Positions 27,110 to 35,359 of a DNA stretch of 64,000 bases are shown piece by piece. Positions within the stretch are counted from its first letter, which is position 1; each line of letters opens with the position of its first letter. Under the pieces are notes generated by a model that was not told the origin of the DNA, did not search any database, and saw only the letters and a list, made by a program, of their open reading frames with translations. The stretch comes from Silvibacterium bohemicum (lineage in GTDB: Bacteria; Acidobacteriota; Terriglobia; Terriglobales; Acidobacteriaceae). Location of the stretch: assembly GCF_001006305.1 (NCBI RefSeq), contig NZ_LBHJ01000012.1, positions 1 to 64,000 on the forward strand. The letters run 5' to 3'. The translations under genes and the position numbers were made by a program.

Positions 27110-27889
27110 ATGCGGCAATCCCGGATGCAACAATCCCAGATACGGCTATATCGGCCGGCTTGTCTGAGCGCAGCCGCGCTGGCGCTCTCCCTGTTCGTCG
27201 CGGGATGCGGCCATCGTTCGCAAGCTGTCTACACTCCGCCGCCTCCGCCGATCGCGACCCCGCCGGCAGCCCCGGCTCCAAGCATCTCCGAGAGCAACAT
27301 TCCGCCCTCCCCGGCTCCATCCAACCCGAACACCTCACGCACGCCCCTCTATTCGGAAACCGGCATGGCCAGCTGGTATGGGCCGCCCTACAACCGCCGT
27401 CGCGGGGCCAATGGAGAGGTCTACGACCAGAACGCCGTCTCCGCCGCCCACCGCACGTTGCCCATGGGCTCACTGATTCAGGTAACGAATCTGCAGACGG
27501 GACAGACAGCGACTATGCGCATCACCGACCGCGGCCCGTTCGTACCGGATCGCGTGATCGATCTCTCGGTAGGAGCGGCGAAGGCCGTAGGAGTGTGGCG
27601 TCCAGGCACCGCCCGCGTAAGAATTGACGTCTTCGAGGCGCCGAAACCAATCGCCCAGGGCGGACGCTGGTGCGTTCAGATTGGCGCCTTCTCCAGCGAA
27701 CACGAAGCCCTCAAGCTTCAGGACCATCTGGAGCGCAAGTATCAGACCGCGAATGTGATCGAATTCTCCGGGCCAACCGGCTACTGGGTAAGAATCCGCC
27801 CCGCAGCCGACGACCGCGCCCGAGCCACCGAGATCGCTCAGGATCTGGAACCGAAAGAAGGCGAAGCGTATTTAGTGCGGCTGGACTAG
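27110..27889 (+). CDS. rlpA: RlpA-like septal ring transglycosylase/lipoprotein (DPBB + SPOR)
   Basis: A 259-residue protein. The lipoprotein signal ends SLFVAGCGH (lipobox VAGC, Cys near 33). A Pro-rich linker leads to the double-psi beta-barrel (about 85-170: MASWYGPPYNRRRGANGEVY, AAHRTLPMGS, ITDRGPF), which contains the Glu, His and Asp positions known to matter in Pseudomonas RlpA. A C-terminal SPOR domain (about 185-259, GGRWCVQIGAFSSEHEALKL) binds denuded septal glycan. The start may be at 27110, directly after the previous stop, or at 27125. Its role is cutting peptidoglycan at the division septum. Confidence 0.9.
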   Translation: MRQSRMQQSQIRLYRPACLSAAALALSLFVAGCGHRSQAVYTPPPPPIATPPAAPAPSISESNIPPSPAPSNPNTSRTPLYSETGMASWYGPPYNRRRGANGEVYDQNAVSAAHRTLPMGSLIQVTNLQTGQTATMRITDRGPFVPDRVIDLSVGAAKAVGVWRPGTARVRIDVFEAPKPIAQGGRWCVQIGAFSSEHEALKLQDHLERKYQTANVIEFSGPTGYWVRIRPAADDRARATEIAQDLEPKEGEAYLVRLD

Positions 27890-28169
27890 GGGTCGCTAAA
27901 GAAGCGGGTCGCTAAAGAACGGATAGCGAAAAGCCGGTTTGCTAAGAAGCGGGTTGCTAAAGTCCCGGTCGCTGAAACCCGACTAATCCTATCGGGCGGG
28001 TGCCCCATCCTTCGCAGCTTCAACGCGAAGGGTGGGAGACCACGAATATCAGTCCCCACCATAAAACGGGTTCCCCACATCTCGATTTTGAGATGTGGGG
28101 AACTAGCTAACCGCTTCTTAGCGACCCGGGCTTTAGCCGCCGGCTTCCCAGCGACCCGCTTCTCAGCGA
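27890..28169. repeat. Repeat cluster between rlpA and the helicase gene
   Basis: No gene seen. Six 15-nt tandem units of form GGGTCGCTAAAGAAGC (27893-27985) begin 4 nt after the rlpA stop. Then come a family B palindrome (27998-28043), a family A palindrome (arms 28074-28083 and 28090-28099), and opposite-strand 15-nt units (about 28107-28168) ending at the helicase stop codon. Confidence 0.8.
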
Positions 28170-29390
28170 CTAAACTGCTATCGCCGTCCGGCTTCCTTCG
28201 TTCGCCTTCACCCGATACCGCTTGGTCGTGATGCGCAGCGCCTTCTCCATCTTGCGGAGCAGGTGCGTCTCATCGGGAGCGGCAAACGTAGACGCCTTGC
28301 CCTTCGACGAAGCGCGTCCCGTCCGGCCGATGCGGTGGACGAAGTCTTCCGCCTCGCGCGGCATGTCGTAGTTCACCACGTGCGCCACGTCGGCGACATC
28401 GATGCCGCGAGCCGCGACGTCGGTCGCAACCAGAACGCGGTGATGGCCCTGCGCAAAGCTCTTCAACGCCGAGTTGCGCTGCGACTGCGAGCGGTCGCCG
28501 TGAATCTGCGTCGCCGTGTGGCCGCTGCGCGAGAGGCGCCGGGCGACGCGGTCGGCTCCGTGCTTGGTGCGCACGAAGACCAGGAAGCTGCCGACATGCG
28601 ACTCGAGCAGGTGCTCGAGCAGCTCGTGCTTCTTCTCGGTGGGAACCTCGAATGTCTGCAGCTCCACATTCTCGGAGGGCTTGAGCACCGAGCCAATCTC
28701 GACCCGCGCCGGATTCTTCACATACTCGCGAACCACCTCCCGGATAGCCGGGCTGAGCGTCGCCGAGTAGCAAAGCGTCTGGCGGTCGGCAGGCAGCGCA
28801 TTCACGATGCGCTTGATGGCCGGCTTGAAGCCCATATCCAGCATGCGGTCGACTTCGTCCAGCACCAGCATCTTCACGCCGCTCAGGTTGACCAGCTTGC
28901 GGTTGAGGTAATCTTCAAGGCGTCCAGGCGTCGCCACGATCAGGCGCGCGCCGCGGCGGATCGCCTGCAGCTGCGGCCCTTCGGCCATGCCTCCCACCAC
29001 TACCGCAGCGGTGTTATAGCTGCGCGTGAGCTGCTTGTAAGCCTCGACTACCTGAAGCGCGAGCTCGCGCGTAGGCAGCAGAACCAGCGCAGCGGGCCCC
29101 TTGCCGGGCTGCATCTTTTCGATCAGCGGGATCAGGAAGCTGAGCGTCTTGCCGGTGCCGGTCTGCGCAGTGGCCAGAACGTCGCGGCCTTCGAGCGCGG
29201 GCGGAATCGCTCCGGCCTGTACCGGAGTGGGTGTTACAAACTTGGCGCTGGCCAGCTGCTGCTTGAGCGCGGCCGCGATATTGAAGTCTGAAAATTGCAC
29301 AGTCGCTTGCGGGGTCGAAACTTCTTGAGTTGTATTCACTTGATCCTTGGCGGCTTTGCCCGTCTCATCCGCGTGTTCCGGTTGGAACAC
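28170..29390 (-). CDS. rhlE: DEAD-box RNA helicase (RhlE-like)
   Basis: A 406-residue helicase core. Visible motifs are the Q motif (PTPVQAGAIPP), motif I AQTGTGKT, PTRELALQ, TPGRL, DEVD in place of the canonical DEAD at motif II (VLDEVDRM), SAT, and the C-terminal set TDVAARGIDV and HRIGRTGRA. A short basic tail follows. The substitution of the fourth motif II residue is seen in some family members. The start is the GTG at 29390; no other in-frame start precedes the Q motif by a sensible distance. Such helicases remodel ribosomal or mRNA structure, often in the cold. Confidence 0.9.
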   Translation of the reverse strand: MFQPEHADETGKAAKDQVNTTQEVSTPQATVQFSDFNIAAALKQQLASAKFVTPTPVQAGAIPPALEGRDVLATAQTGTGKTLSFLIPLIEKMQPGKGPAALVLLPTRELALQVVEAYKQLTRSYNTAAVVVGGMAEGPQLQAIRRGARLIVATPGRLEDYLNRKLVNLSGVKMLVLDEVDRMLDMGFKPAIKRIVNALPADRQTLCYSATLSPAIREVVREYVKNPARVEIGSVLKPSENVELQTFEVPTEKKHELLEHLLESHVGSFLVFVRTKHGADRVARRLSRSGHTATQIHGDRSQSQRNSALKSFAQGHHRVLVATDVAARGIDVADVAHVVNYDMPREAEDFVHRIGRTGRASSKGKASTFAAPDETHLLRKMEKALRITTKRYRVKANEGSRTAIAV

Positions 29391-30041
29391 ACTGCGGCTG
29401 GCCGCGTTGCTGTCTTCCGTTGCCCGGACACACGTCCGGCGGGAAGTTCAAAGTAAGGGCGTTGGGAAGGATTGAGCTGGTTTCAAAACCAGTGAGCGCA
29501 TACTGAGCGCTGCCTCGACGTTGTTCCGAACGCTGCGTCTTCGGCCGCAAACGCTTACGGGAGTCTTCACCGTGCGACGACCTGGCCGTAATCAGATGTA
29601 CTGACCGGCCATTACGCTGAGGGGCTTGGAAACTACTTGCCAGGCGATCTTGCTGGATGAGGGCGAGAGCGGCTCACATGCCAAACAACTGAGCGTGAGC
29701 TGATTGTAGCAGGATCGAAGTACGTTTTGAAACAGGAATCGACAAAGGAACGAAAGAGCGAGTAAAAAGCTAAACCGTCCGGGCGTCTCGCGCTCCTCTG
29801 AAGATCATCAATGACCAGCGTCGGAAATAATCAGACCGGGCGCCCCCTATCTCGATTCTGAAAGGTGGGATTCCACGGAGGGAGCAGGGGCCTTCAGGCC
29901 GCTGAATTCGTTCCGCAAAGTGAATGGCTTCACCCCCGGGCCAGGTGCTCTCGCCTTTGAGATGCAGGATCGCTAATCTGAAAAAAGCATATCGGGCAAA
30001 CTCGACGCCCAACGAATCGAAAACCTGGGAGAAGACAAGCG
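29391..30041. other. Long intergenic region with helicase leader and repeats
   Basis: About 650 nt between divergent genes. The part nearest the helicase start (29391-29760) has no repeat-family member and could include a long 5' leader. The right part has a degenerate family A palindrome (29839-29870) and a GGGGCCTTCAGGCC hairpin pair (29885-29942). No open frame here looks like a real protein. Confidence 0.5.
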
Positions 30042-30623
30042 ATGGCCGCAAAGAAAATTCTGTTTCTCGTCGGAGACTACGCCGAGGATTACGAGGTGAT
30101 GGTCCCGTTTCAGACATTGTGGGCCGTCGGGCATACGGTCCATGCGGTCTGCCCAGACAAGAAGTCAGGGCAAACGATCAAAACGGCAATTCACGACTTC
30201 GAAGGCGACCAGACCTACTCCGAAAAGCCAGGACACCTCTTCACCCTGAATGCGACCTTTGCCAACGTGAAAGAGGCCGATTACGACGCGCTGATGATTG
30301 CTGGCGGACGCGCTCCCGAATATCTGCGCCTGAACAGCAAGGTCATCGAGATCGTCCAGGGCTTCGCGAAGAAGGAGAAGCCGATTGCCGCCATCTGCCA
30401 TGCAGCGCAAATACTGGCTGCAGCAAACGTCATTCACGGCAGAAAGATTTCGGGTTATGCGGCCTGCGCTCCGGAAATCCGGCTGGCCGGAGCCATCTAT
30501 GCCGACCTGCCTCCCGATGGAGCAGTTACCGATCGCAACTTCGTAACCGGCTTCGCCTGGCCGGCACATCCGCAGTGGCTGGCCCAATTTTTGAAGCTGC
30601 TCGGAACGAAGATCGAGCTATAA
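30042..30623 (+). CDS. DJ-1/PfpI-family protein
   Basis: A 193-residue class I amidotransferase-like protein. It begins KILFLVGDYAEDYEVMVPFQ, where the Glu of the DYE segment corresponds to the conserved acidic residue of the family. The nucleophile elbow is AAICHAAQILAAA with the reactive Cys. GGRAPEYLR also matches intracellular protease PfpI/YhbO relatives. Members act as deglycases, chaperones or hydrolases; which applies here is open. GGGAGAAG lies about 10 nt before the ATG. It is a single gene, with repeats on both sides. Confidence 0.88.
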   Translation: MAAKKILFLVGDYAEDYEVMVPFQTLWAVGHTVHAVCPDKKSGQTIKTAIHDFEGDQTYSEKPGHLFTLNATFANVKEADYDALMIAGGRAPEYLRLNSKVIEIVQGFAKKEKPIAAICHAAQILAAANVIHGRKISGYAACAPEIRLAGAIYADLPPDGAVTDRNFVTGFAWPAHPQWLAQFLKLLGTKIEL

Positions 30624-30628
30624 AAAAC

Positions 30629-30760
30629 GGGTGCTCCCCATCTCAATTCTGAGAGGTGGGATTCCACCATGCCAACACTACCGCGGATGAAGCGCCGAAG
30701 GCGCAATTGCCTGGACGGCTAGTCCCGCCAAAGGCGCAATCACCTGGACGGCCAGCCCTC
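30629..30760. repeat. Degenerate family A palindrome plus two family D units
   Basis: ctccccatctcaattctgagaggtggg (30632-30660) is followed by gaaggcgcaattgcctggacgg (30697-30718) and aaggcgcaatcacctggacgg (30730-30750). The second family D unit runs into the TGA stop of the PagL-like gene (30759-30761). Confidence 0.7.
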
Positions 30761-31502
30761 ACCGCCCAAACGCATAAGTGACCTGAAACATCCCGTTATC
30801 GATGCCCGGATTGGAATCCGCCGTATAAGCATTCGAGATGTGGTGAAAGCGATACTCCGCGCGAATAGACCGTGTCGCCGAGCGGTAGAACTCGAATCCG
30901 GCTCCAAATTCAAAGGTGAAGTTCCACGACCCCGCCGTCGACACCGGAATCGGCTCGGTCGTGAACATGTAGCCCGCTAGCGTCGTGAACACTGGCTGAA
31001 TGCGATGGCGCGGCCGAAAATTCCACTTGAAGCCGAGCGGCGAAAAACCTTCGCCGAAGATCCAGCGCCGTCCGCAGGTGATCGTCTCGGTCTCCGAGTA
31101 AGGAGTGCCCTGGCTTGTCCCGCTAAAGGTGAACGACCCCGGGGCGCAATGCTGACCATAAGTCAGATTCTCGACCGCGGAAAAACCCGGCGGCAGGGTA
31201 GAAGTGAGCACCACATGGTAGACCGGATCGCTCTCCAGCATGACCGGCCGCAGCTCCGCCATGTATTGCCCATCGACGATGCGATTGAGCAGCACCCGCC
31301 GGCTATAAGTCCCGCCAAAGTCCAACAGCTTGCGGTTCTCGGCAACGCCGATCAGGATGTGGCTCGAATCGTTCGAGTATTCGCCGAAGAATCCGAAGCT
31401 GTTCAACCGGCTATAAATTACAGGGGGAGCGGCGGTCTGAGCGAAGGCCCCAGCGGCAAACCACAACAGGATGGGCAAAAAGAGCGACCGGATGCCGGGC
31501 AT
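30759..31502 (-). CDS. PagL-like lipid A 3-O-deacylase / acyloxyacyl hydrolase
   Basis: A 247-residue protein with a signal peptide (about 1-21, ending AGAFAQ) and beta-barrel strand pattern. The C-terminal hallmark is RFHHISNAYTADSNPGIDN. It contains the His-x-Ser pair of PagL and, 14 residues after the His, an Asp where Pseudomonas PagL has its catalytic Glu140 (from memory of the family). The family trims acyl chains from lipid A at the outer membrane. A longer extracellular loop with two cysteines (CAPGSF and TCGRRW) may be disulfide-bonded. The genes upstream on the same strand (thioesterase, thiE-like) may share a transcript. Confidence 0.75.
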   Translation of the reverse strand: MPGIRSLFLPILLWFAAGAFAQTAAPPVIYSRLNSFGFFGEYSNDSSHILIGVAENRKLLDFGGTYSRRVLLNRIVDGQYMAELRPVMLESDPVYHVVLTSTLPPGFSAVENLTYGQHCAPGSFTFSGTSQGTPYSETETITCGRRWIFGEGFSPLGFKWNFRPRHRIQPVFTTLAGYMFTTEPIPVSTAGSWNFTFEFGAGFEFYRSATRSIRAEYRFHHISNAYTADSNPGIDNGMFQVTYAFGR

Positions 31503-31561
31503 GTCGAAGTGAGAAGAACCCTAGCACAGCAGCATCGGCAAACAAAAGCAGGAAAGCGGCG

Positions 31562-32104
31562 TCACTCGCCCGAAGCCAGCTTCTCCCGGGTAAGCGCGTT
31601 CCATTGCAGGAGGGATTCCGGAACCGGCGGCGATGCCACGCCGGGTGCGACCATATCGATCACCCGCTGCGAAGGAATGTTGCCCTCAGCTCCGCGAAAC
31701 AGCCCCTTGACCCAGGCAATGGCAGCCAGGCCGCCCTTAGCCTCAAACACCTGCTCCATGTAGAGCCACTTCTCATCCCAGCAGAGCAGCCGTGTCGTCA
31801 GCGTGAAGGGCGCGAAGAGCCCCAGCGAGCGCCGATAGGTTACGGAGATCGATCCCACCAGCGGCGCCCATCTCTGCTGAATCGCGGGCGTAAGAATTCC
31901 CGTAGCGGCCATCAGATGCACGCGGCCGTAGTCCATGAAGCTGAGATAGCGGGCATTGTTGAGGTGCAGATTGAAGTCGATATCCTGCGGCCAGACACGC
32001 AGCGACAGAAGATCCTCGTCAAGCACGCCGATGCGAGGAAGCGGGCGAATCCGTTGACGGATCGCCAGCGCCGGAATGCGGACGAAGCTGTTGCTACGGG
32101 ACAC
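31562..32104 (-). CDS. Hotdog-fold acyl-CoA thioesterase
   Basis: A 180-residue protein of the 4-hydroxybenzoyl-CoA thioesterase/THEM6-like group. It has the signature WPQDIDFNLHLNNARYLSFMDYGR, where the first Asp and the NNARY segment form the family active-site helix, followed by strands SISVTYRRSLGLFAPFTL and the MEQVFEA segment. It has no signal peptide and is probably cytoplasmic. The start is a GTG at 32104. It sits 38 nt after the thiE-like gene on the same strand. Confidence 0.82.
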   Translation of the reverse strand: MSRSNSFVRIPALAIRQRIRPLPRIGVLDEDLLSLRVWPQDIDFNLHLNNARYLSFMDYGRVHLMAATGILTPAIQQRWAPLVGSISVTYRRSLGLFAPFTLTTRLLCWDEKWLYMEQVFEAKGGLAAIAWVKGLFRGAEGNIPSQRVIDMVAPGVASPPVPESLLQWNALTREKLASGE

Positions 32105-32142
32105 CGGTTATCGACTCACGCTCATTAGGCTCTATGAGAAGT

Positions 32143-32808
32143 TTATAGGCCGCGCAGCCTTCGCCAGTCATCGCCAAGGAAAAGACGAATCGCCGCAATC
32201 CCCGCCGCTCCAGCATCGACACAAGCCTGTGCGTTATCGAGCGTGATGCCGCCCAGAGCAAGCACCGGCGTTCCCCCCGCAGCCTCGCACGCAGCGGCCA
32301 GCGAAGCCAGTCCCGAACCGGAAATGGTTTTTGCGGAAATGAATTTCCCGCGAATAGACTCGCCATTCAGCACCTTCTCAAAAACAGGCGCATAAAGAAG
32401 CAATGTGCATGAGCGCCCCTGCACCGCCTCCTCCGCCGTGTGGCAGGAGCGGCTAAGAATCGCCTGCCTCCCGGCGCGAGCATAAATTTCTCTTGCGATA
32501 TCGGCAGCCTCGGCCGGCGCGTTGCCCGTCAAGTGAACGCCATCCGCGCCCGCTTCAAGCGCAATCGCCGGCGACCCGTTCAGAAGCAATTTCGTAAGCG
32601 TGGGACCGCTCTTCGACTCCTCGCGTACCGCCGCATTCACCCGGGTTGATAGACTAAGTATGTCGGCTGGAGCTAAATCTTTTTCTCGAATCTGGATGAA
32701 GTCGACTCCGCCGCGAGTCCATTCGCGAACTTGTCCGATGAGAGCATCGAGCTGCTGTCGATCGTCTCCCGGAAATTGCTTGCGATCCGTGATGGCGCAG
32801 AGAAGCAT
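32143..32808 (-). CDS. Thiamine phosphate synthase-like protein (ThiE/TenI family)
   Basis: A 221-residue TIM-barrel protein. Matching features are CAITDRKQF at the start, GVDFIQIREKDL, GADGVHL and the C-terminal phosphate loop PVLALGGITLDNAQACVDAGAAGIAAIRLF. True ThiE usually reads GVHLGQ-D. Here it is GVHLTGNAP, which is more like TenI or NUDIX-associated relatives, so synthase activity is uncertain. The ATG at 32808 is chosen; a TTG seven codons upstream (32829) is an alternative, and neither has a strong ribosome binding site. It probably forms an operon with the thioesterase gene. Confidence 0.78.
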   Translation of the reverse strand: MLLCAITDRKQFPGDDRQQLDALIGQVREWTRGGVDFIQIREKDLAPADILSLSTRVNAAVREESKSGPTLTKLLLNGSPAIALEAGADGVHLTGNAPAEAADIAREIYARAGRQAILSRSCHTAEEAVQGRSCTLLLYAPVFEKVLNGESIRGKFISAKTISGSGLASLAAACEAAGGTPVLALGGITLDNAQACVDAGAAGIAAIRLFLGDDWRRLRGL

Positions 32809-32970
32809 ATTCTGAATATAGAGATCCAATCCGGCCCGAGCCTCAAATTGAAATGATTCTTTGCCGATAAGGATTTACGTCCTGTGCACACTGGCGGGTT
32901 TAAGATGTGCGCGTAGCAGGGTCGATACCATAAGCTGATAACAAGCGCTGGAAAAGCGTCTTCGGAGAAC

Positions 32971-34368
32971 ATGGCTACTTACGATTTGCTGGTGATCGGC
33001 TCAGGCCCTTCAGGTCAGCGCGCAGCAGTTTCGGCGGTGAAGAAGGGCAAACGCGTAGCTCTCGTGGAAATGCGCAGTGTGGTGGGCGGCGTGTGTATCA
33101 ACACCGGCACCATCCCCAGCAAGACCATGCGAGAGGCGGTGCTGCACCTCTCCGGCTACAACTACCGTTCCATCTATGGAATGAACTACCGCGTCAAGGA
33201 AAAGATCACGATGTCCGATCTTGCCTTTCGCGTGCAGCACGTCATCAAGACGGAGATCGACGTCACCGAGGCGCAACTCTCGCGCAACGGCGTAGACGTC
33301 ATCACCGGCGTGGCCAGCTTTGTCGACACCAACCACGTACGCATCGATGGCGCAAACGGCTCGAACGTGCACGAAGCGGAACGCATCGTGATCGCCGTCG
33401 GCACTCGGCCGGCCAATTCCGCCAAGGTTCCCATCAACGGCCGCACCATCATCAATAGCGATCAGGTTCTCGAGCTGCAGAACCTCCCTAAAACGATGAT
33501 CGTGGTCGGCGGCGGTGTCATCGGCGTCGAATACACCTGCATGTTCTCGGCTCTCGGCGTGCGCGTGACCCTGGTCGAGAAGCGCCCCAAGCTGCTCGAG
33601 TTCGCAGATCAGGAAATTGTCGAAGCGCTCAGCTACCATCTGCGCGATAGCCGCGTCACCATGCGCCTTGCCGAAGAGGTCGGCTCTGTAGAAGAGCTCG
33701 CCGACGGCACTGTAGTCGCCAATCTCGAAAGCAAGAAGCGCATCTCCGGCGACGCGCTGCTCTACGCCGTAGGCCGCCAGGGCAACATCGACGAGCTGAA
33801 CCTGAAAGAAGCGGGCATCGAAGCCGATTCGCGCGGACGCATTCCCGTCGACAAGGATTTCCGCACCAAGGTTCCGCACATCTTCGCCGTCGGCGACGTA
33901 ATCGGCTTCCCCAGCCTCGCATCCGTTTCGATGGAGCAGGGACGCATCGCCGTCGAGCGCGCCTTTGGCGACGAAGGCATCCAGTCAAACCCCAGCTTCT
34001 ACCCGTACGGCATCTACACCATTCCCGAGATTTCTTTCATCGGCAAGACAGAAGAACAGCTCACCGAAGAGGACGTGCCTTACGAGGTGGGTGTCGCCTA
34101 CTATCGCGAGATCGCGCGCGGACAGATCCGCGGCGATACAACCGGGCGTTTGAAGCTGATCTTCCATCGCGAAAACCGGCAGATTCTCGGCGTGCACATC
34201 ATCGGGGAGGGCGCGGCAGAGCTGGTCCACATCGGTCAGGCAGTGATGACCTTGAATGGCACAGTGGACTACTTCATCGATACCGTGTTCAACTATCCCA
34301 CTCTGGCTGAATGCTACAAAGCTGCGGCGTTTAACGGTGTGAACCGCCTCGCCCGCTTCGGAGAATAG
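32971..34368 (+). CDS. sthA: Soluble pyridine nucleotide transhydrogenase
   Basis: A 465-residue flavoprotein disulfide reductase family member. The FAD site is VIGSGPSGQRAAVSAVKKGK. In place of the redox-active CxxxxC it has GGVCINTGTIPSKTMREA (Cys then Thr), the hallmark of SthA/UdhA. The NAD(P) site is IVVGGGVIGVEYTCMFSALG, and the dimerisation domain ends GVNRLARFGE. The enzyme balances NADH and NADPH in the cytoplasm. GGAG lies about 5 nt before the ATG. The ROK-kinase gene follows 29 nt downstream, so the two are probably co-transcribed. Confidence 0.92.
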   Translation: MATYDLLVIGSGPSGQRAAVSAVKKGKRVALVEMRSVVGGVCINTGTIPSKTMREAVLHLSGYNYRSIYGMNYRVKEKITMSDLAFRVQHVIKTEIDVTEAQLSRNGVDVITGVASFVDTNHVRIDGANGSNVHEAERIVIAVGTRPANSAKVPINGRTIINSDQVLELQNLPKTMIVVGGGVIGVEYTCMFSALGVRVTLVEKRPKLLEFADQEIVEALSYHLRDSRVTMRLAEEVGSVEELADGTVVANLESKKRISGDALLYAVGRQGNIDELNLKEAGIEADSRGRIPVDKDFRTKVPHIFAVGDVIGFPSLASVSMEQGRIAVERAFGDEGIQSNPSFYPYGIYTIPEISFIGKTEEQLTEEDVPYEVGVAYYREIARGQIRGDTTGRLKLIFHRENRQILGVHIIGEGAAELVHIGQAVMTLNGTVDYFIDTVFNYPTLAECYKAAAFNGVNRLARFGE

Positions 34369-34397
34369 GCAGAGCGAAAGGAAACAAGAGCGACGAT

Positions 34398-35318
34398 ATG
34401 GCAAGAACCGTTGGCGTTACCATGACAGACCGCGTCGTCGCGGGCCTGATCGACGATCACAAAATAAGTGGAGAGCTGCTGCGCTATCCCTTGGCCGGAG
34501 CGGTCATCGACGGCCAGGCGGACGAGATGGATTCGCTGATCGAAATGCCGGCCGATGGGCTGTGCGAACTGATCTGCGACAAGATCGCGCAACTCGTTCC
34601 CGCGGGAAGCCAGGTGGAAGCAGTCGGTGTGGCCATGCCTGGCATCATCCGCAATGGCATCATCGAGGACTCGCCCAATCTGCCCCAGCTCAAAGGGGCG
34701 CACGTCGAAGAAGCCGTCCGTACTGGATTAGCCGCACGCAATCTCGTCTCGCCCGTAACCATCCTGAACGATGCCGACGCTGCAGCTGCCGGATTGGCTG
34801 CAACCCGCGGCCAGCTGGACCGGCTGGTGCGGGTGTGGACCATCGGCAACGGCATCGGCTTTGGCCGCTTCCCCTATACCGAGGGCCCGTGGGAAGGCGG
34901 CCACATGGTCGTCACCCTCGATCCCAAGGAAAATTACTGCGCCTGCGGTGGAAGAGGTCATCTCGAAGGCATCATGGGGCACCGCGCCATGCGCCTGCGC
35001 TTCCTCGATCTCGAACCGGATGAGGTCTTCGAGCACGCACGCAAGGGAGACAAGCGCTGCCAGGATTTCGTCGAACGCTGGCATCTCGGCGTCGCAGCGG
35101 CAACCGCGTCGCAGATTCATCTCGAAGGCCCGGGACGCTTCTACTTCACCGGCCGCAACATCCAGCGGCTCGATCTCTCCCGCCTGAAAGACCACCTCTA
35201 CCAGATGGTCAAGATGAGCCCCCTGCAGAGCTACACGCTGGAGGTTCTACCCGAAGACCCAACCCTCGCCGTCATCGGAGCCGCAGCCGCAGCCGAGCAC
35301 GCCAGCAAAGGCTGCTGA
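34398..35318 (+). CDS. ROK-family sugar kinase-like protein
   Basis: A 306-residue protein. ROK landmarks are the phosphate-binding N-terminus (VGVTMTDRVVAGLID, a degenerate form), NDADAAAAG with the catalytic Asp125, NGIGFG (151-156), EGGHM (His169) and the zinc motif CACGGRGHLEG. The zinc motif normally has three Cys (CxCGxxGCxE); here the third position is His188. The phosphate 1 region also lacks the usual DxGGT, so kinase activity on glucose should not be assumed; a regulatory role is possible. AAGGAA precedes the start. It probably shares a transcript with sthA. Confidence 0.78.
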   Translation: MARTVGVTMTDRVVAGLIDDHKISGELLRYPLAGAVIDGQADEMDSLIEMPADGLCELICDKIAQLVPAGSQVEAVGVAMPGIIRNGIIEDSPNLPQLKGAHVEEAVRTGLAARNLVSPVTILNDADAAAAGLAATRGQLDRLVRVWTIGNGIGFGRFPYTEGPWEGGHMVVTLDPKENYCACGGRGHLEGIMGHRAMRLRFLDLEPDEVFEHARKGDKRCQDFVERWHLGVAAATASQIHLEGPGRFYFTGRNIQRLDLSRLKDHLYQMVKMSPLQSYTLEVLPEDPTLAVIGAAAAAEHASKGC

Positions 35319-35322
35319 CCTG

Positions 35323-35359
35323 GAGCATTTTTCCCACAGGTGTAATAGGAAAAATGCTC
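35323..35359. terminator. Bidirectional terminator between convergent genes
   Basis: Perfect 12-bp arms GAGCATTTTTCC (35323-35334) and GGAAAAATGCTC (35348-35359), with a 13-nt loop and A/T runs inside the stem. It lies between the ROK gene and the stop codon of the oppositely oriented glycosyltransferase. Confidence 0.75.

Noticed and set aside
29581-29760. Possible tRNA or structured RNA upstream of the helicase
   Set aside because: I could not fold a tRNA cloverleaf or match any known riboswitch from the text; only a long leader can be suggested.
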